A DNA stretch of 64,000 bases from Telopea speciosissima (Eukaryota > Streptophyta > Magnoliopsida > Proteales > Proteaceae): positions 11,111,563-11,175,562 of the forward strand of contig NC_057922.1 in assembly GCF_018873765.1 (NCBI RefSeq), read 5' to 3'. Under the pieces are notes generated by a model. It ran no database searches. It worked only from the letters and a program-made list of their open reading frames with translations, and was not told the DNA's origin. The stretch's first letter is position 1; the number at the start of each line of letters is the position of its first letter. This document shows positions 23,804 to 35,031 of this stretch, one piece after another. A program made the translations under genes and the position numbers.

Positions 23804-25017
23804 TTAACAGAGTGGAGATCTATGAGGTATCCCTTTTCTTCTACTCATCATGCTTGTAGCCATCATCATCATGTCTTGATCATCTGATGAAACTGATGAT
23901 GTTGTATTAGCTAATAACCTCGCACAAACGTACACTCCACCACTACTCCTCTTCTTTCGAACAAACTCACTACAAACCATTCTCATGCTCATGCTCATGC
24001 TCTCGCCACCACACCCTAACGATCCTGAAGATGATGAGCTCATTGGTTCTTCACTGTCCACCACTGTTGAATTGGGTGTTTCATCGTTTGTGATCATCAT
24101 CATCTCCTCCTCCTCCTCCTCCTCCTCTCCTGTACTCATGTCTTGAGGTATCAAAAAGTCTGGACTAAGTTGTAATGTTTTGCAATTTCTCAAGTAAGGG
24201 GACAGGTCCTTCATCTGCTTCAATACGAACTCCACCTGATGATGATGATCATATATATATAATAATCAGTAACAAAATTAATTAAGAAGAACTCATCCTT
24301 AAAAGTTAGCCGTTAAAGAGAGGGTGGCCAAGTACAAGTACATACTTATAATTCGATCAGTCGCGAAACCCCCCCCCCCCCCCCAACAATTTAATATAAT
24401 ATTATTAGTTAGTTACCTTGCACCCTAGAGAGCAATGAATGTAAGGTTCTTGAAGGCTTCTATCACATGAAGTGCAGTAGTTACCAGAGCCCTTAAACTG
24501 TCTACTTTGTGGTCTTTTCTTGATGAACACCACTTTAGCACTATTAATGGTGTAGGGCTGTAAGATAAAGACCGACGAAATTCAGTTGGAAATGGCAGTA
24601 ATTAAATAAGAAGATCGACAATATTATAGGAACGAGGTAGGTAGAGATCGAACTGAATTAATTACTTGAACATTAGAGCAGTCTATAAGCTTGTCAAGGT
24701 CTTCCAATCGAACGACGTCGTGATATACGTAACGACGAATCTGAAGAAGACGATGAAACCTGTGTGATGGTAAACAATGAGGGCAAATACTGGTGCAACA
24801 ATCTAAACAGAAAATGTTCTTTTCATTCTTCTTTGATGTCTCATGGGTTGAACATCCAACAAAGAACTTCTGTGCATAAAGTGCTTCCAACCACGCAGGC
24901 TTCTGAAATCCCTACACATACACACATCATCACATCAAACCACCTAGCTAGCAATGGAAGAGATGATCGATCATAATAATTAAACACCAAAACAATAAGA
25001 ATACCCACTCTCACCAT
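23804..25017 (-). CDS. PLATZ zinc-binding transcription factor
   Basis: PLATZ proteins are plant-specific zinc-dependent DNA-binding factors that bind A/T-rich sites and mostly repress transcription. Coding exons on the minus strand: 25015-25017 (ATG only), 24666-24911, 24417-24557 and 23804-24235, giving 273 residues; all junctions are GT-AG and in phase. Exon 2 has PAWLEALYAQKFFVGCSTHE and the Cys/His cluster CLDCCTSICPHCLPSHRFH, then RRYVYHDVVRLEDLDKLIDC. Exon 3 has NSAKVVFIKKRP and the second cluster CTSCDRSLQEPYIHCSLGCK. Exon 4 begins VEFVLKQMKDLSPYLRNC, followed by a low-complexity tail with an acidic Glu run, Ser and Met runs, and a basic region RKKRSS. The one-codon first exon is inferred: exon 2 has no in-frame Met before the conserved core, and ATG followed by GTGAGA is a perfect donor context. 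A GA microsatellite lies about 140 bases upstream. Confidence 0.93.
24369..24384 (+). repeat. C16 homopolymer in a PLATZ intron
   Basis: Sixteen cytosines on the plus strand (G16 in the transcript), about 30 bases inside the intron after exon 3. A G-rich tract near a donor can form a G-quadruplex in RNA. Confidence 0.9.
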
Positions 25018-25157
25018 GATCACATGACACAGTGATAACTAGCTAGGATCACAGATCGAAGAGAATGAAGGTAGCAGAGAATTGAAAGATCGAGCTACCT
25101 ACCTCTCTCCTATTGCCTTAGTTATTTACTAACTAAGAACAAAATAGAGATGTACCA

Positions 25158-25183
25158 AGAGAGAGAGAGAGAGAGAGAGAGAG
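25158..25183. repeat. (GA)n microsatellite upstream of PLATZ
   Basis: An uninterrupted GA run about 140 bases before the PLATZ ATG, which reads as (TC)n in the gene's sense. Such CT-rich tracts are common in plant core promoters and 5' leaders. Confidence 0.85.
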
Positions 25184-25917
25184 GGATTAGGTATGGAGAT
25201 AGAAGAGAGTATTTATGGAGTATCACAAGAGAAGTTGTGGTATATATTTATTCCTTGGTGAGATACACAACATTTTGTCAAGAGGTTAGGAGTGAAACAA
25301 TTAATAAAGAATGGGGGAGTAGTGATATTATGATATGAGGAGAACGTGGGCGCTGTTTCCGTGTCTCCCATTCCCTATTACCCTTTTAATAAAAACTATT
25401 CTACTTCAAATTCATCTCTCTCTCTCTCTCTCTCTAGCTTTTTATTATAAATCCATTTGAGGCAAGGCACTTAATTAATTACTCTAGGATATGATATATA
25501 TGATACCTTTTTAATTAATTCTCTCCCAAGTACTATTACCTCTAAGGTCCTGTTTGGTTGCACTTCGCGGTGAGTGTTTCTGATGTCCTTGTGTGTACTG
25601 TCGGCATGAATTGGAAATGGAATCCTGTTTGGTAAATCCGGTTTGTTCTTCTATTTCCGCAGAATAAATACCGCAAGATAGAATAGTTTTGGAACACAAA
25701 TGATAGAACACACAAATTGGTGACAATGATCATCAGATCATCAAATTACTAACAGTCTACCCCGTAAGGTCCACCCCCCATTTTAGAGGCACTAAGAAAT
25801 TGGGTCGGGCAAGGAACTGAGAAGATAATTTTCCATTGAGGTGGATACATTTGTGACCTAATTAAGAAGAGGGGATGAAAAATCTTAAGTGGAACCCAAG
25901 GGAGAATATAATGGGGA

Positions 25918-26098
25918 TCCAGATCTTCTACGGCACAACTGCCTGTCCAGCCTATGTTGTGTAGACACATGGCCACGTGCAATGACCACCTTACCCCCGT
26001 TTAGCCAAGGCACTCGGACTGGGGTAAGGTAGTCATTGCGTGCAGTCCTATATCTGCGCAGCACAAGCTGAACCGGGCAGCGCACTGTAGAGGATCTG
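25918..26098. mobile_element. Miniature inverted-repeat element
   Basis: The left arm AGATCTTCTACGGCACAACT pairs imperfectly with the complement of the right arm, ACAGATCCTCTACAGTGCGC. Length is about 180 bp and it is non-coding. Superfamily not assigned, as no clear target duplication is seen. Confidence 0.55.
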
Positions 26099-28191
26099 TA
26101 CGCATAGAATGGGACCCATGATCCGAGGGATGCAAGCCACTCACTAACAAGTGGTTGCTGGAAAAGCAAGGCAAAAACATGTACGAGGAAGCCCGGTTTT
26201 GGGATATCAACCATGGCAACATTCAACCACTCCACTTCCTATAAATATGCTTAATAATGGTGTTTAATTTGTTATTAGCTAATAATAATTAAGGTGTCAA
26301 ATAGTAAGAAAACTACCACAGCCAAAGAAGAAGGAAAAAACAAAAATTAAAGACTAATTAAACACATCATCTTCATTTCTTTGGACTTAATGCTTTAATT
26401 TATTAGGCTCGTGATGCTAGTCTCCTGGAGGCCTTGGAAATACCCCTCTCTATAGGCTGTAACCAAGCAAGAGCCTAATCTCGAGAGTTGAAACTTAATT
26501 AGTAGGTTAAAGTAAAAAAAAAAGAAGACTAAAATTGATTTACCAAGATACGCCTTGTTTCTTTCTTTTAATGTATAAGTACGTACCTTAATTAATTAAT
26601 TAATCATCTCTAGCAAGTAGAAACTTCAATTTGTGTGTGATTGCTTTCGATTTCATTAAATCTATGGGCTTGCAGCCTTGCGGTGATCCAGTATTTACTA
26701 TTTACCAGAATTTTTTCATGATCTTGAGAGTTGTTGACATTTTTATACTCTACGCTCTACAGTACTTATCATATATATGGTTATTAAAAGTGGAAATTAG
26801 TGGGTCCTAGTAAGGAAAATTATCCTTTTCAGTTCGTTAAAGTGTGGCAGTGCGGCAGTGCTAGGTGGAGATGTTGACACCTGGCAGCTGCTGCTTGATA
26901 CGGACCGTTGGATGCGACAGTGCTAGGTTCAGATAACAAAACTGAACACCCTAAGACCCTCTTTGGTATGAATGTCAATTTCAATTTCTGAGGCGGTTTA
27001 GCATATATGATTTTGCCCCCTATTTCTATTAAATAGAAATCAGTTTAAATAGAAATCTAGATATAGATGAGGAGTTGTTTCAATTTCAAGCCTATTTTCC
27101 AATGGCTCAACACATGATGTAATTTCATTTAAAAACTCAAATGACATTGCCTTCTCGCCTGATGGAGAAGAGACACATACCATATCCGACCTTTGGAAAA
27201 CCTCATGTACACCTTCCTCCTCCATTTCTCCCCCTCTCTCCTCTTTTGTACCTCTCCGATGACCTTTGTCACCTCCGGCTCTCATTCTCTTTGTATCTCT
27301 ATGAAATCTCTCTTGAGTTCGAGGTTTTCAACATGTGCATTGGTCTTATCTCGTCATTGCTAACCAAGTAACTTGCCTAAAAAATTCCAAGACCCTTGGA
27401 GATGTGATGGAGGCAACTAATTGAGTTGAATCCACCAAAACCTTAGTCTTGGTTGTATGGAGTACGTCTACCTTCATTTTTAGCTAAAAACTCTCCTTAG
27501 GATCAAGGAACTCTCTAAGAGTCTGGATAAAGAACACCCCTGTTGATGTGGGGAACATCCTAAGCGATAAATGAAAGGTCCTTTAAACGTTGTGGATCCA
27601 TCTTTTGGCACCTACCGAAAGTCCCTAAGAGAGAAATAGAGAGAGTCTCCTCTTTGTCTACATGTCCCTTGCAATTGTGCAGACTTGGCCTCCTCCAAAC
27701 CTGAGCCTAGTGGCCCTAGTCTACTCCAATGACCCTACACTCTTCACTAGTTTTGAAACTAGGTGAGTCTTCTTTATTTCCTAAAAAAGCAAAGTGATGA
27801 TGGAGAAAGGACACTTGATTTTTCCTTAACGAAGCTTGTCTAGTTGCTCATAGGATTAGTTTTTCATGGTTTAAAAAATTAAGATGGAGTCAGGGAGAAT
27901 AAGCATGTATTATGAACATTGCAAACATATTTTCTCATTTAGAACTTAAGTCCAATTTTTCAAAATGTCAACAAAAGACTAATTAATACGTAAAGTCAAA
28001 CTAATTAGAAAATACACTTTAATGTCGAAGAAGAACATGATTCATTTACTTAGAAGAAAAAATATAAGCAAGTGATCTGATAATTTTATGTAAAATATTT
28101 TGTTCTTGGGTTTCACTAGAAAAATAGGATGGAACAACCTTAAACAGCCAAGAAAAATGTTCTACGAGTTGAAAAATATAAAAAGGAAAAA

Positions 28192-28420
28192 AAAAAACTC
28201 TGTCTGCGAGTGTGGCCTACGCCAGCACTCCCATGAGTCTATATATCTCTCTCCTCATATGAAAAGACACCTCTGCCCCCTTGTTTTGAGCTCTTTGAAT
28301 AGTTTTTTAAAACTTTTGTAGCACTTTCTTGAGCTTGTTCATCTTTTTTCATATGGGAAGCAGTTTTCTGTCCGAGAGTATGGTCTACGCCAGCCCCCCA
28401 AATACCCATCATCCAAGTTG
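28192..28420 (+). repeat. Direct repeat with TCTGTCYGMGAGTRTGG units
   Basis: Two copies of CTGTCTGCGAGTGTGGCCTACGCCAGC-type sequence (at about 28200 and 28370) start a similar stretch, with 170 bases between. It could be a fragment of a repetitive element with short terminal direct repeats. No coding content. Confidence 0.45.
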
Positions 28421-31400
28421 GGTGTCCTACCAAATTTTTACCTCCTTTTTAATTTTGAAAAAGTAAACATTTGTTCCTGAATATTAGGGGCACTTGACTC
28501 TCTTTAAAGGCCACAGACACACAAAATATGGTGAGTATATAAGAAAAAATTGAGGGTCTAGGACACTATAGGAAGGTGGGACAGAATGCCAATAAGGAAG
28601 GAAGGGTGGCCGATGCCCTATTTTCCAACAGCTAAATGCCAGAGTCTGCTTAGGAATCTACACCTTTGAATCATATGATTAAGCCATGATTTCAGGCATG
28701 CATTCATCAGAACATGCCTAGATGAGCTCAATAATATCATTCTCAAAAACACTATGACTTGAAATTCCCGAAATAACCACAAAATTGATTCACACCTGAT
28801 CTGGTTCTCCATGCACACAGAATTAATTTCACAAAAATAAGGCAAATCGAGAGAATCTATTCTTTGTTTTACTTACCATAATCGAGGATTCAGTAATAAA
28901 TCTTTATATGAACATAGTAAATGGACCTCTTGGATTTAACTGATTGACCTGACCGCCCATATTTAATGCATCAATTCACATAGAACCGATAAGAATTGAG
29001 GTGAAATCCAATCAAAGTGACTTGAAATCACTCGAACCTATGAATTACTAACAGTGAATTGAGTGCAAATCAAGTCAAATCTTTCACCTCTATCAATTAC
29101 TATTAAGGACCACAAGTGAAACAAAAACACCTCCCCCCAATCCCTTTTGTTTTCTATAAGGCATTGTGGTCCTAAAGAACAAACATTAAAACCGGTTAGA
29201 AGGTTCAGCACAGGTACCACTAGGCTTTACAAACTAATTGCCTCATTGGCTGTTCATTGAGCCCTTAGACTTTAGACTCTCCCACATCTCTCACCCACTT
29301 GCATTTTCTTCTTTTTTTCTTTTTAATAATTTTCAACTAATCTGTTCAATTTGCTACTCTCTAATTTGTATGGCTAACAGCCCAATAAATTACGGATCCA
29401 AACCTTTCAACTATTGGGCTGCAGTTTTTGGGCAGAGCCCAGTACACCAGAAGCTTACATTCTAAAAATTCAAATCAATTCAAGAAATGAAGTTCTTTAT
29501 TTTTTTTTTTGGGGGGGGGGGGTTGTTCTGTGAAGGACCACATAAAACTATATGGTCGGTGGTGAGCCTTCAAGTCCAAATGAAGCATCTTTAGAGTAAA
29601 TGTAGTTTGGCTGGACTAGTGTTTTTTTGTTTTGAAGACTACTGGTTAGCTTCTTATTGAACAGTTGAAATTACCAATCAGAATATCCAATATATACTCA
29701 TAAGAGGACAGAAAACAAATACAAACTCACATACATACAAGTAATTTATGGAACCAAACGTATGTTGTACAGTATAAAGTAACAATACATCTGTGGAAAT
29801 AGTTAATCTATCGAGATTTCCCATTGGATGATCAGGGTATCTGAGCATCGTAAATCGTGCGTTTTGTACGTGTACATGTGATAAACAAAAATACATGACA
29901 GAGGGCAAGAGGAGATGTGCACGTGGTAGGGTGACTTTTTCTTTTTCCCTTTGATAGGAAAGTGAAGTCATATTATAGTGAATCAATCTCATGTGCAAGA
30001 AGGAAATAAGGATCTGAGTCTCAATTCAGTCTGAAGTGGGTGCTTTCTTTGAGTTCTTCAGCTCAAAACTACCCCTAGCCTTATGCTTTGTTTAGAAGAA
30101 GAGCTTCTGGTCTGGTATTATGGTCAAAGGTCAAAAATATCCACTGCACAAGGGAGGGAAAAAGGAAAGTCTGATGAACACCCAGTTATTACAGAGATCC
30201 ACTTTGCTGTGTCAAAAGTTTCGGCTAAGCTTCACATGATATTCAATTGATTAGCATTTTAAAGGAAAGAGGCCATGTGTTTGGTTTTTGGACTGTTTAT
30301 CGATCAGTCTAGAAATATTGTTCCCACATGAACCCAGGGTTGTTAAATAGCCCAGTTTGGACCTGGGTCTGCATTGGCCTCTGTGCCCTGGATCCTTCTA
30401 TATATATTCGATCTCCAGTTTCAGCCTGGCTAAGTCTTGTTTAGTCCAAGGCCAGAGAGAGACCTGTCAATGAAAGGACCATCTAAGTATCAATCTAGGT
30501 GTAAATTCCAAACCAAATTACAAATTATTATTATTTTTTTTTTGAATGAGGTCGTGTACTCAAAAATATGCAAGACAATGATAACTCTTGAGAATGACAT
30601 AATGTTAGAATCACTTTCTAAATTAGTTTGAAAACCTATGGTTACAACAAGATGTACCCATTTGTAATTCCCCTAGCTATTTCATTCCTTAGTCTCTCTT
30701 TCATTACAAGCAATCTCTCCTTCAGTCTTATATAATAATAACCTGTAAGCTTTTTACCCAACAAAATTTGGTTGAACTTTGAATAATAAATCCATCATTA
30801 TACATAGGCACAATCATACTTATCCTCCGTCCATCTGTAAATTCAATCTTAAGCAATGAAGAGGATAAGTACTTAATTGCCTTCTACATGATTCCATTTC
30901 TCATTTACACTATCACATTCTTCTCAAGACATTTCCGTCTTCACTCTCAAAGATCCTACAGCTTCATCTGCCTTAATTAATCTATAAACACCATAGTCAT
31001 CTAGTAATTAATCTTGAAAAATAGCCCCATCAGTTTTCTTTAAATATTTCCCCATCTTTCAGAAGGCCCTGTCCTCACTTATTATGCATCGCCATAGCCT
31101 TAATTATCTCTAAATTCTCCTCATCCTTGGGATCTTCTATGCATGTCTCTGGCCTAGAAAAAACTCATGTCTTTGCCTCACTTTGTATCTTCTACCTAAT
31201 GGTATATTAGCACTAAGTATCCATAATATCAGATCAAATACGTTATCACAGGAAACTATCAAAAACAAACTGATCACAGGGATACGTGTACAAAAATAAA
31301 TTTGAAAAATTAGCAATGAATAGCTTTTTGTTTTGGGGCACGGGGGGACTCCTCATAATGTCCATATGTATAAACGGTAAATTCCATTTTAAGAATCTTT

Positions 31401-31568
31401 AGGAATATTTAGAACCGGTCTTTTATGCCCTTTCCACCGAGATTTACTTCCATTACTCACTCACAAGTCACAAGTCACAAGTCACAACAGAAGTCAAACC
31501 GGTCTTATATGCCCTTTAAACAAATGTTGCAGATGGTTCAGACTTCAGACTTCAGAGTAGCCGTGAAA

Positions 31569-32250
31569 TGGGTGCAGGTTTTTAAATCCCACCCCAGCCC
31601 TAAGTCCTCTTAACTCAGCCCAAGCCCAATCAGGCCCTGAGGTTGGGCTGAGAGACAACCCAGTCGGGCTCAGCCCAACCTTGGTCAGGCCGGGTGGGTT
31701 GGCATTAATTCACCCTGATTTTTGTCAAGATCGGGCTGGCCTTGATTGATCCAAACTGACACCTTTTTTCTTTTGCCACATGTATCCTTATATGCACTAA
31801 AAATAAAAAATAAGGCATCATCAACATCAATCATTCTTAAAAACTAATCCTAAAGGCTTACAGCCTTAAACAGAATATGTAATAATTAATAAGGAGAAAG
31901 AATGCTAACCAGTGCTCTGTGTGGGTGTATACCTGTGCCTAGACATAGTTCGACCTGAAAAGATCGCCACACCCCCTCTAAAAAGGTGGAAAGGTCTGCA
32001 CCGGTATTTTCATGCCAAACTGTATCTGGATTTTGGACGCAGATACACATCCACACACAGCACTGGTTAACGTTCCATTTTCTTAATTAATATATAATTA
32101 TATAAAATCAAGGTTAGGCTGGGTCGGGCAAATCTCAGCCTGGCCTTGGACATGAAAATCCCAGCCTAGGCCCACAAGCTGAATATCCTAACTACATGGC
32201 CTGTCCAGGTTCAGGACAGGCTTGGGTTCATAAGGCCAAGCTTATACCTA
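31569..32250. mobile_element. GC-rich non-autonomous element related to the one in LAS1 intron 5
   Basis: It starts GGGTGCAGG, ends in the complement of TATAGGTATAAGCTTGGCC, and is rich in CCCAGCC/GGGCTCAGCCC motifs with an AT-rich middle, like 2593-3158. No matching 8-bp flanks are visible, so it is older or truncated. A different small element is inserted in it at 31891-32085. Confidence 0.5.
31891..32085. mobile_element. Short inverted-repeat element, family with TGCCTAGACATAG core (copy 1)
   Basis: The arms are AGAAAGAATGCTAACCAGTG on the left and the complement of GGAACGTTAACCAGTGCTGT on the right. It contains GTGCCTAGACATAG, shared with the copies at 51539-51724 and 59941-60139. About 195 bp, non-coding, nested inside the 31569-32250 element. 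Confidence 0.65.
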
Positions 32251-32628
32251 TAGCTTAATGGAGTCTGATGGGAGAACGAAGAAAGAATGATCCAACAGAG
32301 AAGGACAAAACTGTAAACAAAAAGAAAGAAAAGGGTATTTCGGGAAGACAACGAAACTGGAGAAGGAATGGTTTTCCCCTCCAATTCACTGTCCCCTCTA
32401 ATTTCTTCAATTCATCACATGGGGGCGAGGTTGGATCCATTCTCTCAATTAGAGGAATTGGAGATGCCCGCGAGTTGAAGGTGATAATTATTCAAATGGC
32501 GGTGCCACCTAATTGCAGTTTATTGCGGTCTTTCCCCTTCTCCTCTGTCCTTCACTAACACTGTTACTGCAAGTCTGCAATCTTATATGTAGAAGTGGAA
32601 ATGACGCAGAATCGAAGACCATTACAAT

Positions 32629-32772
32629 CAGGGTTTCAAATCTCGGAATCACTAATCGAATCGGCCGGAAACAGACAGGAATCAGCAAGAATCGATGTGA
32701 ATCGTCGATCAGTCTCAATTCCGAAATGAATCGACTGATTCGACCCATCTGATTCCGATTTTTGAAACAACG
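32629..32772. mobile_element. Miniature hAT element upstream of CRR6
   Basis: It begins CAGGGTTTCAAATCTCGG and ends in the complement of CGTTGTTTCAAAAATCGG. The 8-bp flanks ATTACAAT (32621-32628) and ATTACCAT (32773-32780) differ at one base. The 144-bp body is largely self-complementary (GAATCG/CGATTC motifs). It ends 261 bases before the CRR6 start, so it lies in its promoter or leader. Confidence 0.75.
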
Positions 32773-33033
32773 ATTACCATCCTCAAAAACCAGTGTAGTT
32801 GTTGTGGACACGAAGCAGATACTATGGAGGAGGATCGATAAGTCCACATTGTTGGATAAATTGTGACCGTTCGATTGACCATAAAACAATTAGAAATAGA
32901 TGTCTCTGTAGCCTATGATAAAGGATATTTTAATCAATTGGGAGCGACGAGGAAAACGGGAGAAATTGAATTCAGGGCCATAAACTACCTGAACCGAGAT
33001 AAACTGAAAAGTAGAGTTGCTTGGTACTTCTCA

Positions 33034-35031
33034 ATGGCTGCCACCCAAACCTTCTTTCCACTTCTTCCTTCTTTGAAACAGAACTTCCCCTCCCTTACTC
33101 CATGGTTTTCCTGCAAACCCATTTCGAGTTCAATCACTTGTCTTCCATCTTCTCACTTGGGTCGACGGCAGGAAGTTGTGGTCTCTGTTGCATTCAATCC
33201 ATCTGGGAATTTCGACCTGTCCCTCCATGATGATGATGAAGATGGTACGAAAGTCTACTTTCCTTCTTGACATTTTCTTTTTCAGTTTCTTGTTAAATAT
33301 TTTTCTCTGTAGTTTTACATTTACTTCAGTTTTCCCAGATGTTTGGTTTTATTTCTGTAATCTCAATTAGTAAGAAATTAACAAGAAATTGATTCAATTT
33401 GGAGCAAAGGCTAAAAATCTGAGTCTCCAATATAGGCCTGCAGGGGTTAATGATTAGTTGGTGAAGACGGAGTAGGATGAACTGTGAAATTTTTTTTGCC
33501 TGATCATCTATAATAATAATAATAATAATCGGTTTTGCTGTTATTTGCCTAATGGTGCTTGATCTAGTGTATGGATGCTAGATTGGGTTAGCCTATTATG
33601 TGATAGGTTAAAGGGCTTGATTTAATGCGTTCCATCAGCTATGGAGCTTTTGGTGTATTGGTCAAGTACCTAACATTTGTTATTAGAGCTGAGCACCTAG
33701 GAGGGCTACCTGGAGTAGAGTGAAAGCTGTTAAGAAAGTGCTACGTGCTGCCAAAAAGAAACCCTGTGAAACTGTGGTGGTCTGTAAACTAGCTCGGGTC
33801 AGCCTGGTATAGGATAGCTTAAAAGGCTTGATTTAACGCGCTCCATCAGCTGTGGAACTTTTGGTGCATCGGTCAAGTACCTAACATTTGTTATTAGAGC
33901 TGAGCACCTAGGAGGGCTACCTGGAGTAGAGTGAAAGCTGTCAAGAAAGTGTTACGTGCTGCCAAACAGAAACCCTGCGAAACCGTGGTGGTCTGTAAAC
34001 TAGCTTGGGTCAGCCTAGTATAGGATAGCTTAAAAGGCTTGATTTAACGCGCTCCATCAGCTGTGGAACTTTTGGTGCATCGGTCAAGTATCTGACAGGC
34101 TAAGCTGGAATAGGCCTCCTAAATGTTTCCTAGTTTCTTTTTGAGAATAATTGGTTCAACAACTGATATGCTTTGAAAACCATTGTTCTAAATTAGAATA
34201 TCCACCTTGCAGTTCATACCTTTTTGTGTTTTTTTATGCAAGTAGCAGGTTTAAATGGATGAATTTTGATTGACAGATACCCCTACAGTTCCACCTCCAA
34301 TTCCCCCAACAGAAGGGCGATTGGAGATAGTTGTCGATAATGATATCATTCGACGCCTTGATTTATCACCCATTCACACAGCTGATGAAATTATTTCAAT
34401 TTCATCAGGTAAGTAAGCCTTCATTTCTCAAAAATCTGAGGGGGAGTAACTGAACTTCCAATTCCTTGAGAACCTGTTTACATGTGTCAATTTTTTCTGA
34501 ATGCCAATGATATATTTCTGCACATGGTGCCTTAACAGAGCCAAAAGTGCTTCTTGAGCGAACTGTCGGTTTTACCATAAACTATACAAGAGAAGATCCT
34601 CATGATCTTCGAGAACTATCTGAAATTCCAGATATAAGACTATGGTTCTTGAGGCTTGATGCTGCCTACCCATGGCTACCTGTTGTATTGGACTGGCGTG
34701 CTGGAGAGCTTGCTCGTTATGCAGCTATGTTGGTTCCTCACCAGGTATTAGTTGCAAGTTAGAGAGAGAGAGATAGGGGGGATGGGATGCCTTCAGCTCT
34801 AATATCCGAACTTTTTTCGTTGGACAGATAAGCATGAAAATGGGTATTGTGTTCAATCCAGAGGCCTTGGAATTGTTTGTCATGAAGAAAGTATTTGTTG
34901 TGTACTCTTGGTTGAAGCAAAATAAAGTTTCAAGACCCAAGTTGAAGACAACCGACATGGCTAGAATGCTTGGATTTGGTATAGGAGATGAACTATTTGA
35001 TTTGATAGACTCACACCCTATACAATTATAA
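33034..35031 (+). CDS. CRR6: CRR6, chloroplast NDH-complex assembly factor
   Basis: CRR6 (DUF1817 family, also in cyanobacteria) is a stromal factor needed to assemble subcomplex A of the chloroplast NADH dehydrogenase-like complex, which drives cyclic electron flow. Four exons, 33034-33244, 34277-34408, 34539-34744 and 34828-35031, with GT-AG borders in phase, give 250 residues. The first 50 residues are Ser/Thr/Pro-rich and nearly free of acidic residues, a plastid transit peptide. The conserved body follows: TEGRLEIVVDNDIIRRLDLS, GFTINYTREDPHDLRELSE, PDIRLWFLRLDAAYPWLPV, LDWRAGELARYAAMLVPHQ, MGIVFNPEALELFVMKKVFV and DMARMLGFGIGDELFDLI. The frame is open upstream to another ATG at 32863, but I chose 33034 because MAATQTFFPLLPSLKQ is a standard transit-peptide start. 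Intron 1 carries a 211-bp tandem repeat. Confidence 0.93.
33598..34095 (+). repeat. Tandem repeat, 211-bp unit, in CRR6 intron 1
   Basis: About 2.4 copies of a 211-base unit; the anchor GGCTTGATTTAA recurs at about 33614, 33825 and 34036. Copies 2 and 3 are nearly identical while copy 1 differs at several sites, suggesting stepwise duplication. Each full unit contains TTGTTATTAGAGCTGAGCAC. Confidence 0.85.

Larger units (their letters stand above)
25184..31568. other. Intergenic region, PLATZ to the repeats before CRR6
   Basis: AT-rich sequence with no supported gene; the short open frames lack recognisable domains. It holds the inverted-repeat elements at 25918-26098 and 26846-26935, the direct repeat at 28192-28420, a CT repeat near 25415-25434 and a G12 tract at 29511-29522. 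Confidence 0.6.

Noticed and set aside
25885-26235. 116-residue open frame on the minus strand
   Set aside because: It overlaps an inverted-repeat element, has no recognisable domain, and its codon use looks like chance in GC-richer repeat DNA.
28192-28420. CRISPR-like or satellite array
   Set aside because: Only two diverged direct copies are present and the host is a plant nuclear genome; recorded as a simple direct repeat instead.
29678-29998. 106-residue minus-strand frame
   Set aside because: AT-rich, no domain, no convincing promoter or splice partner.
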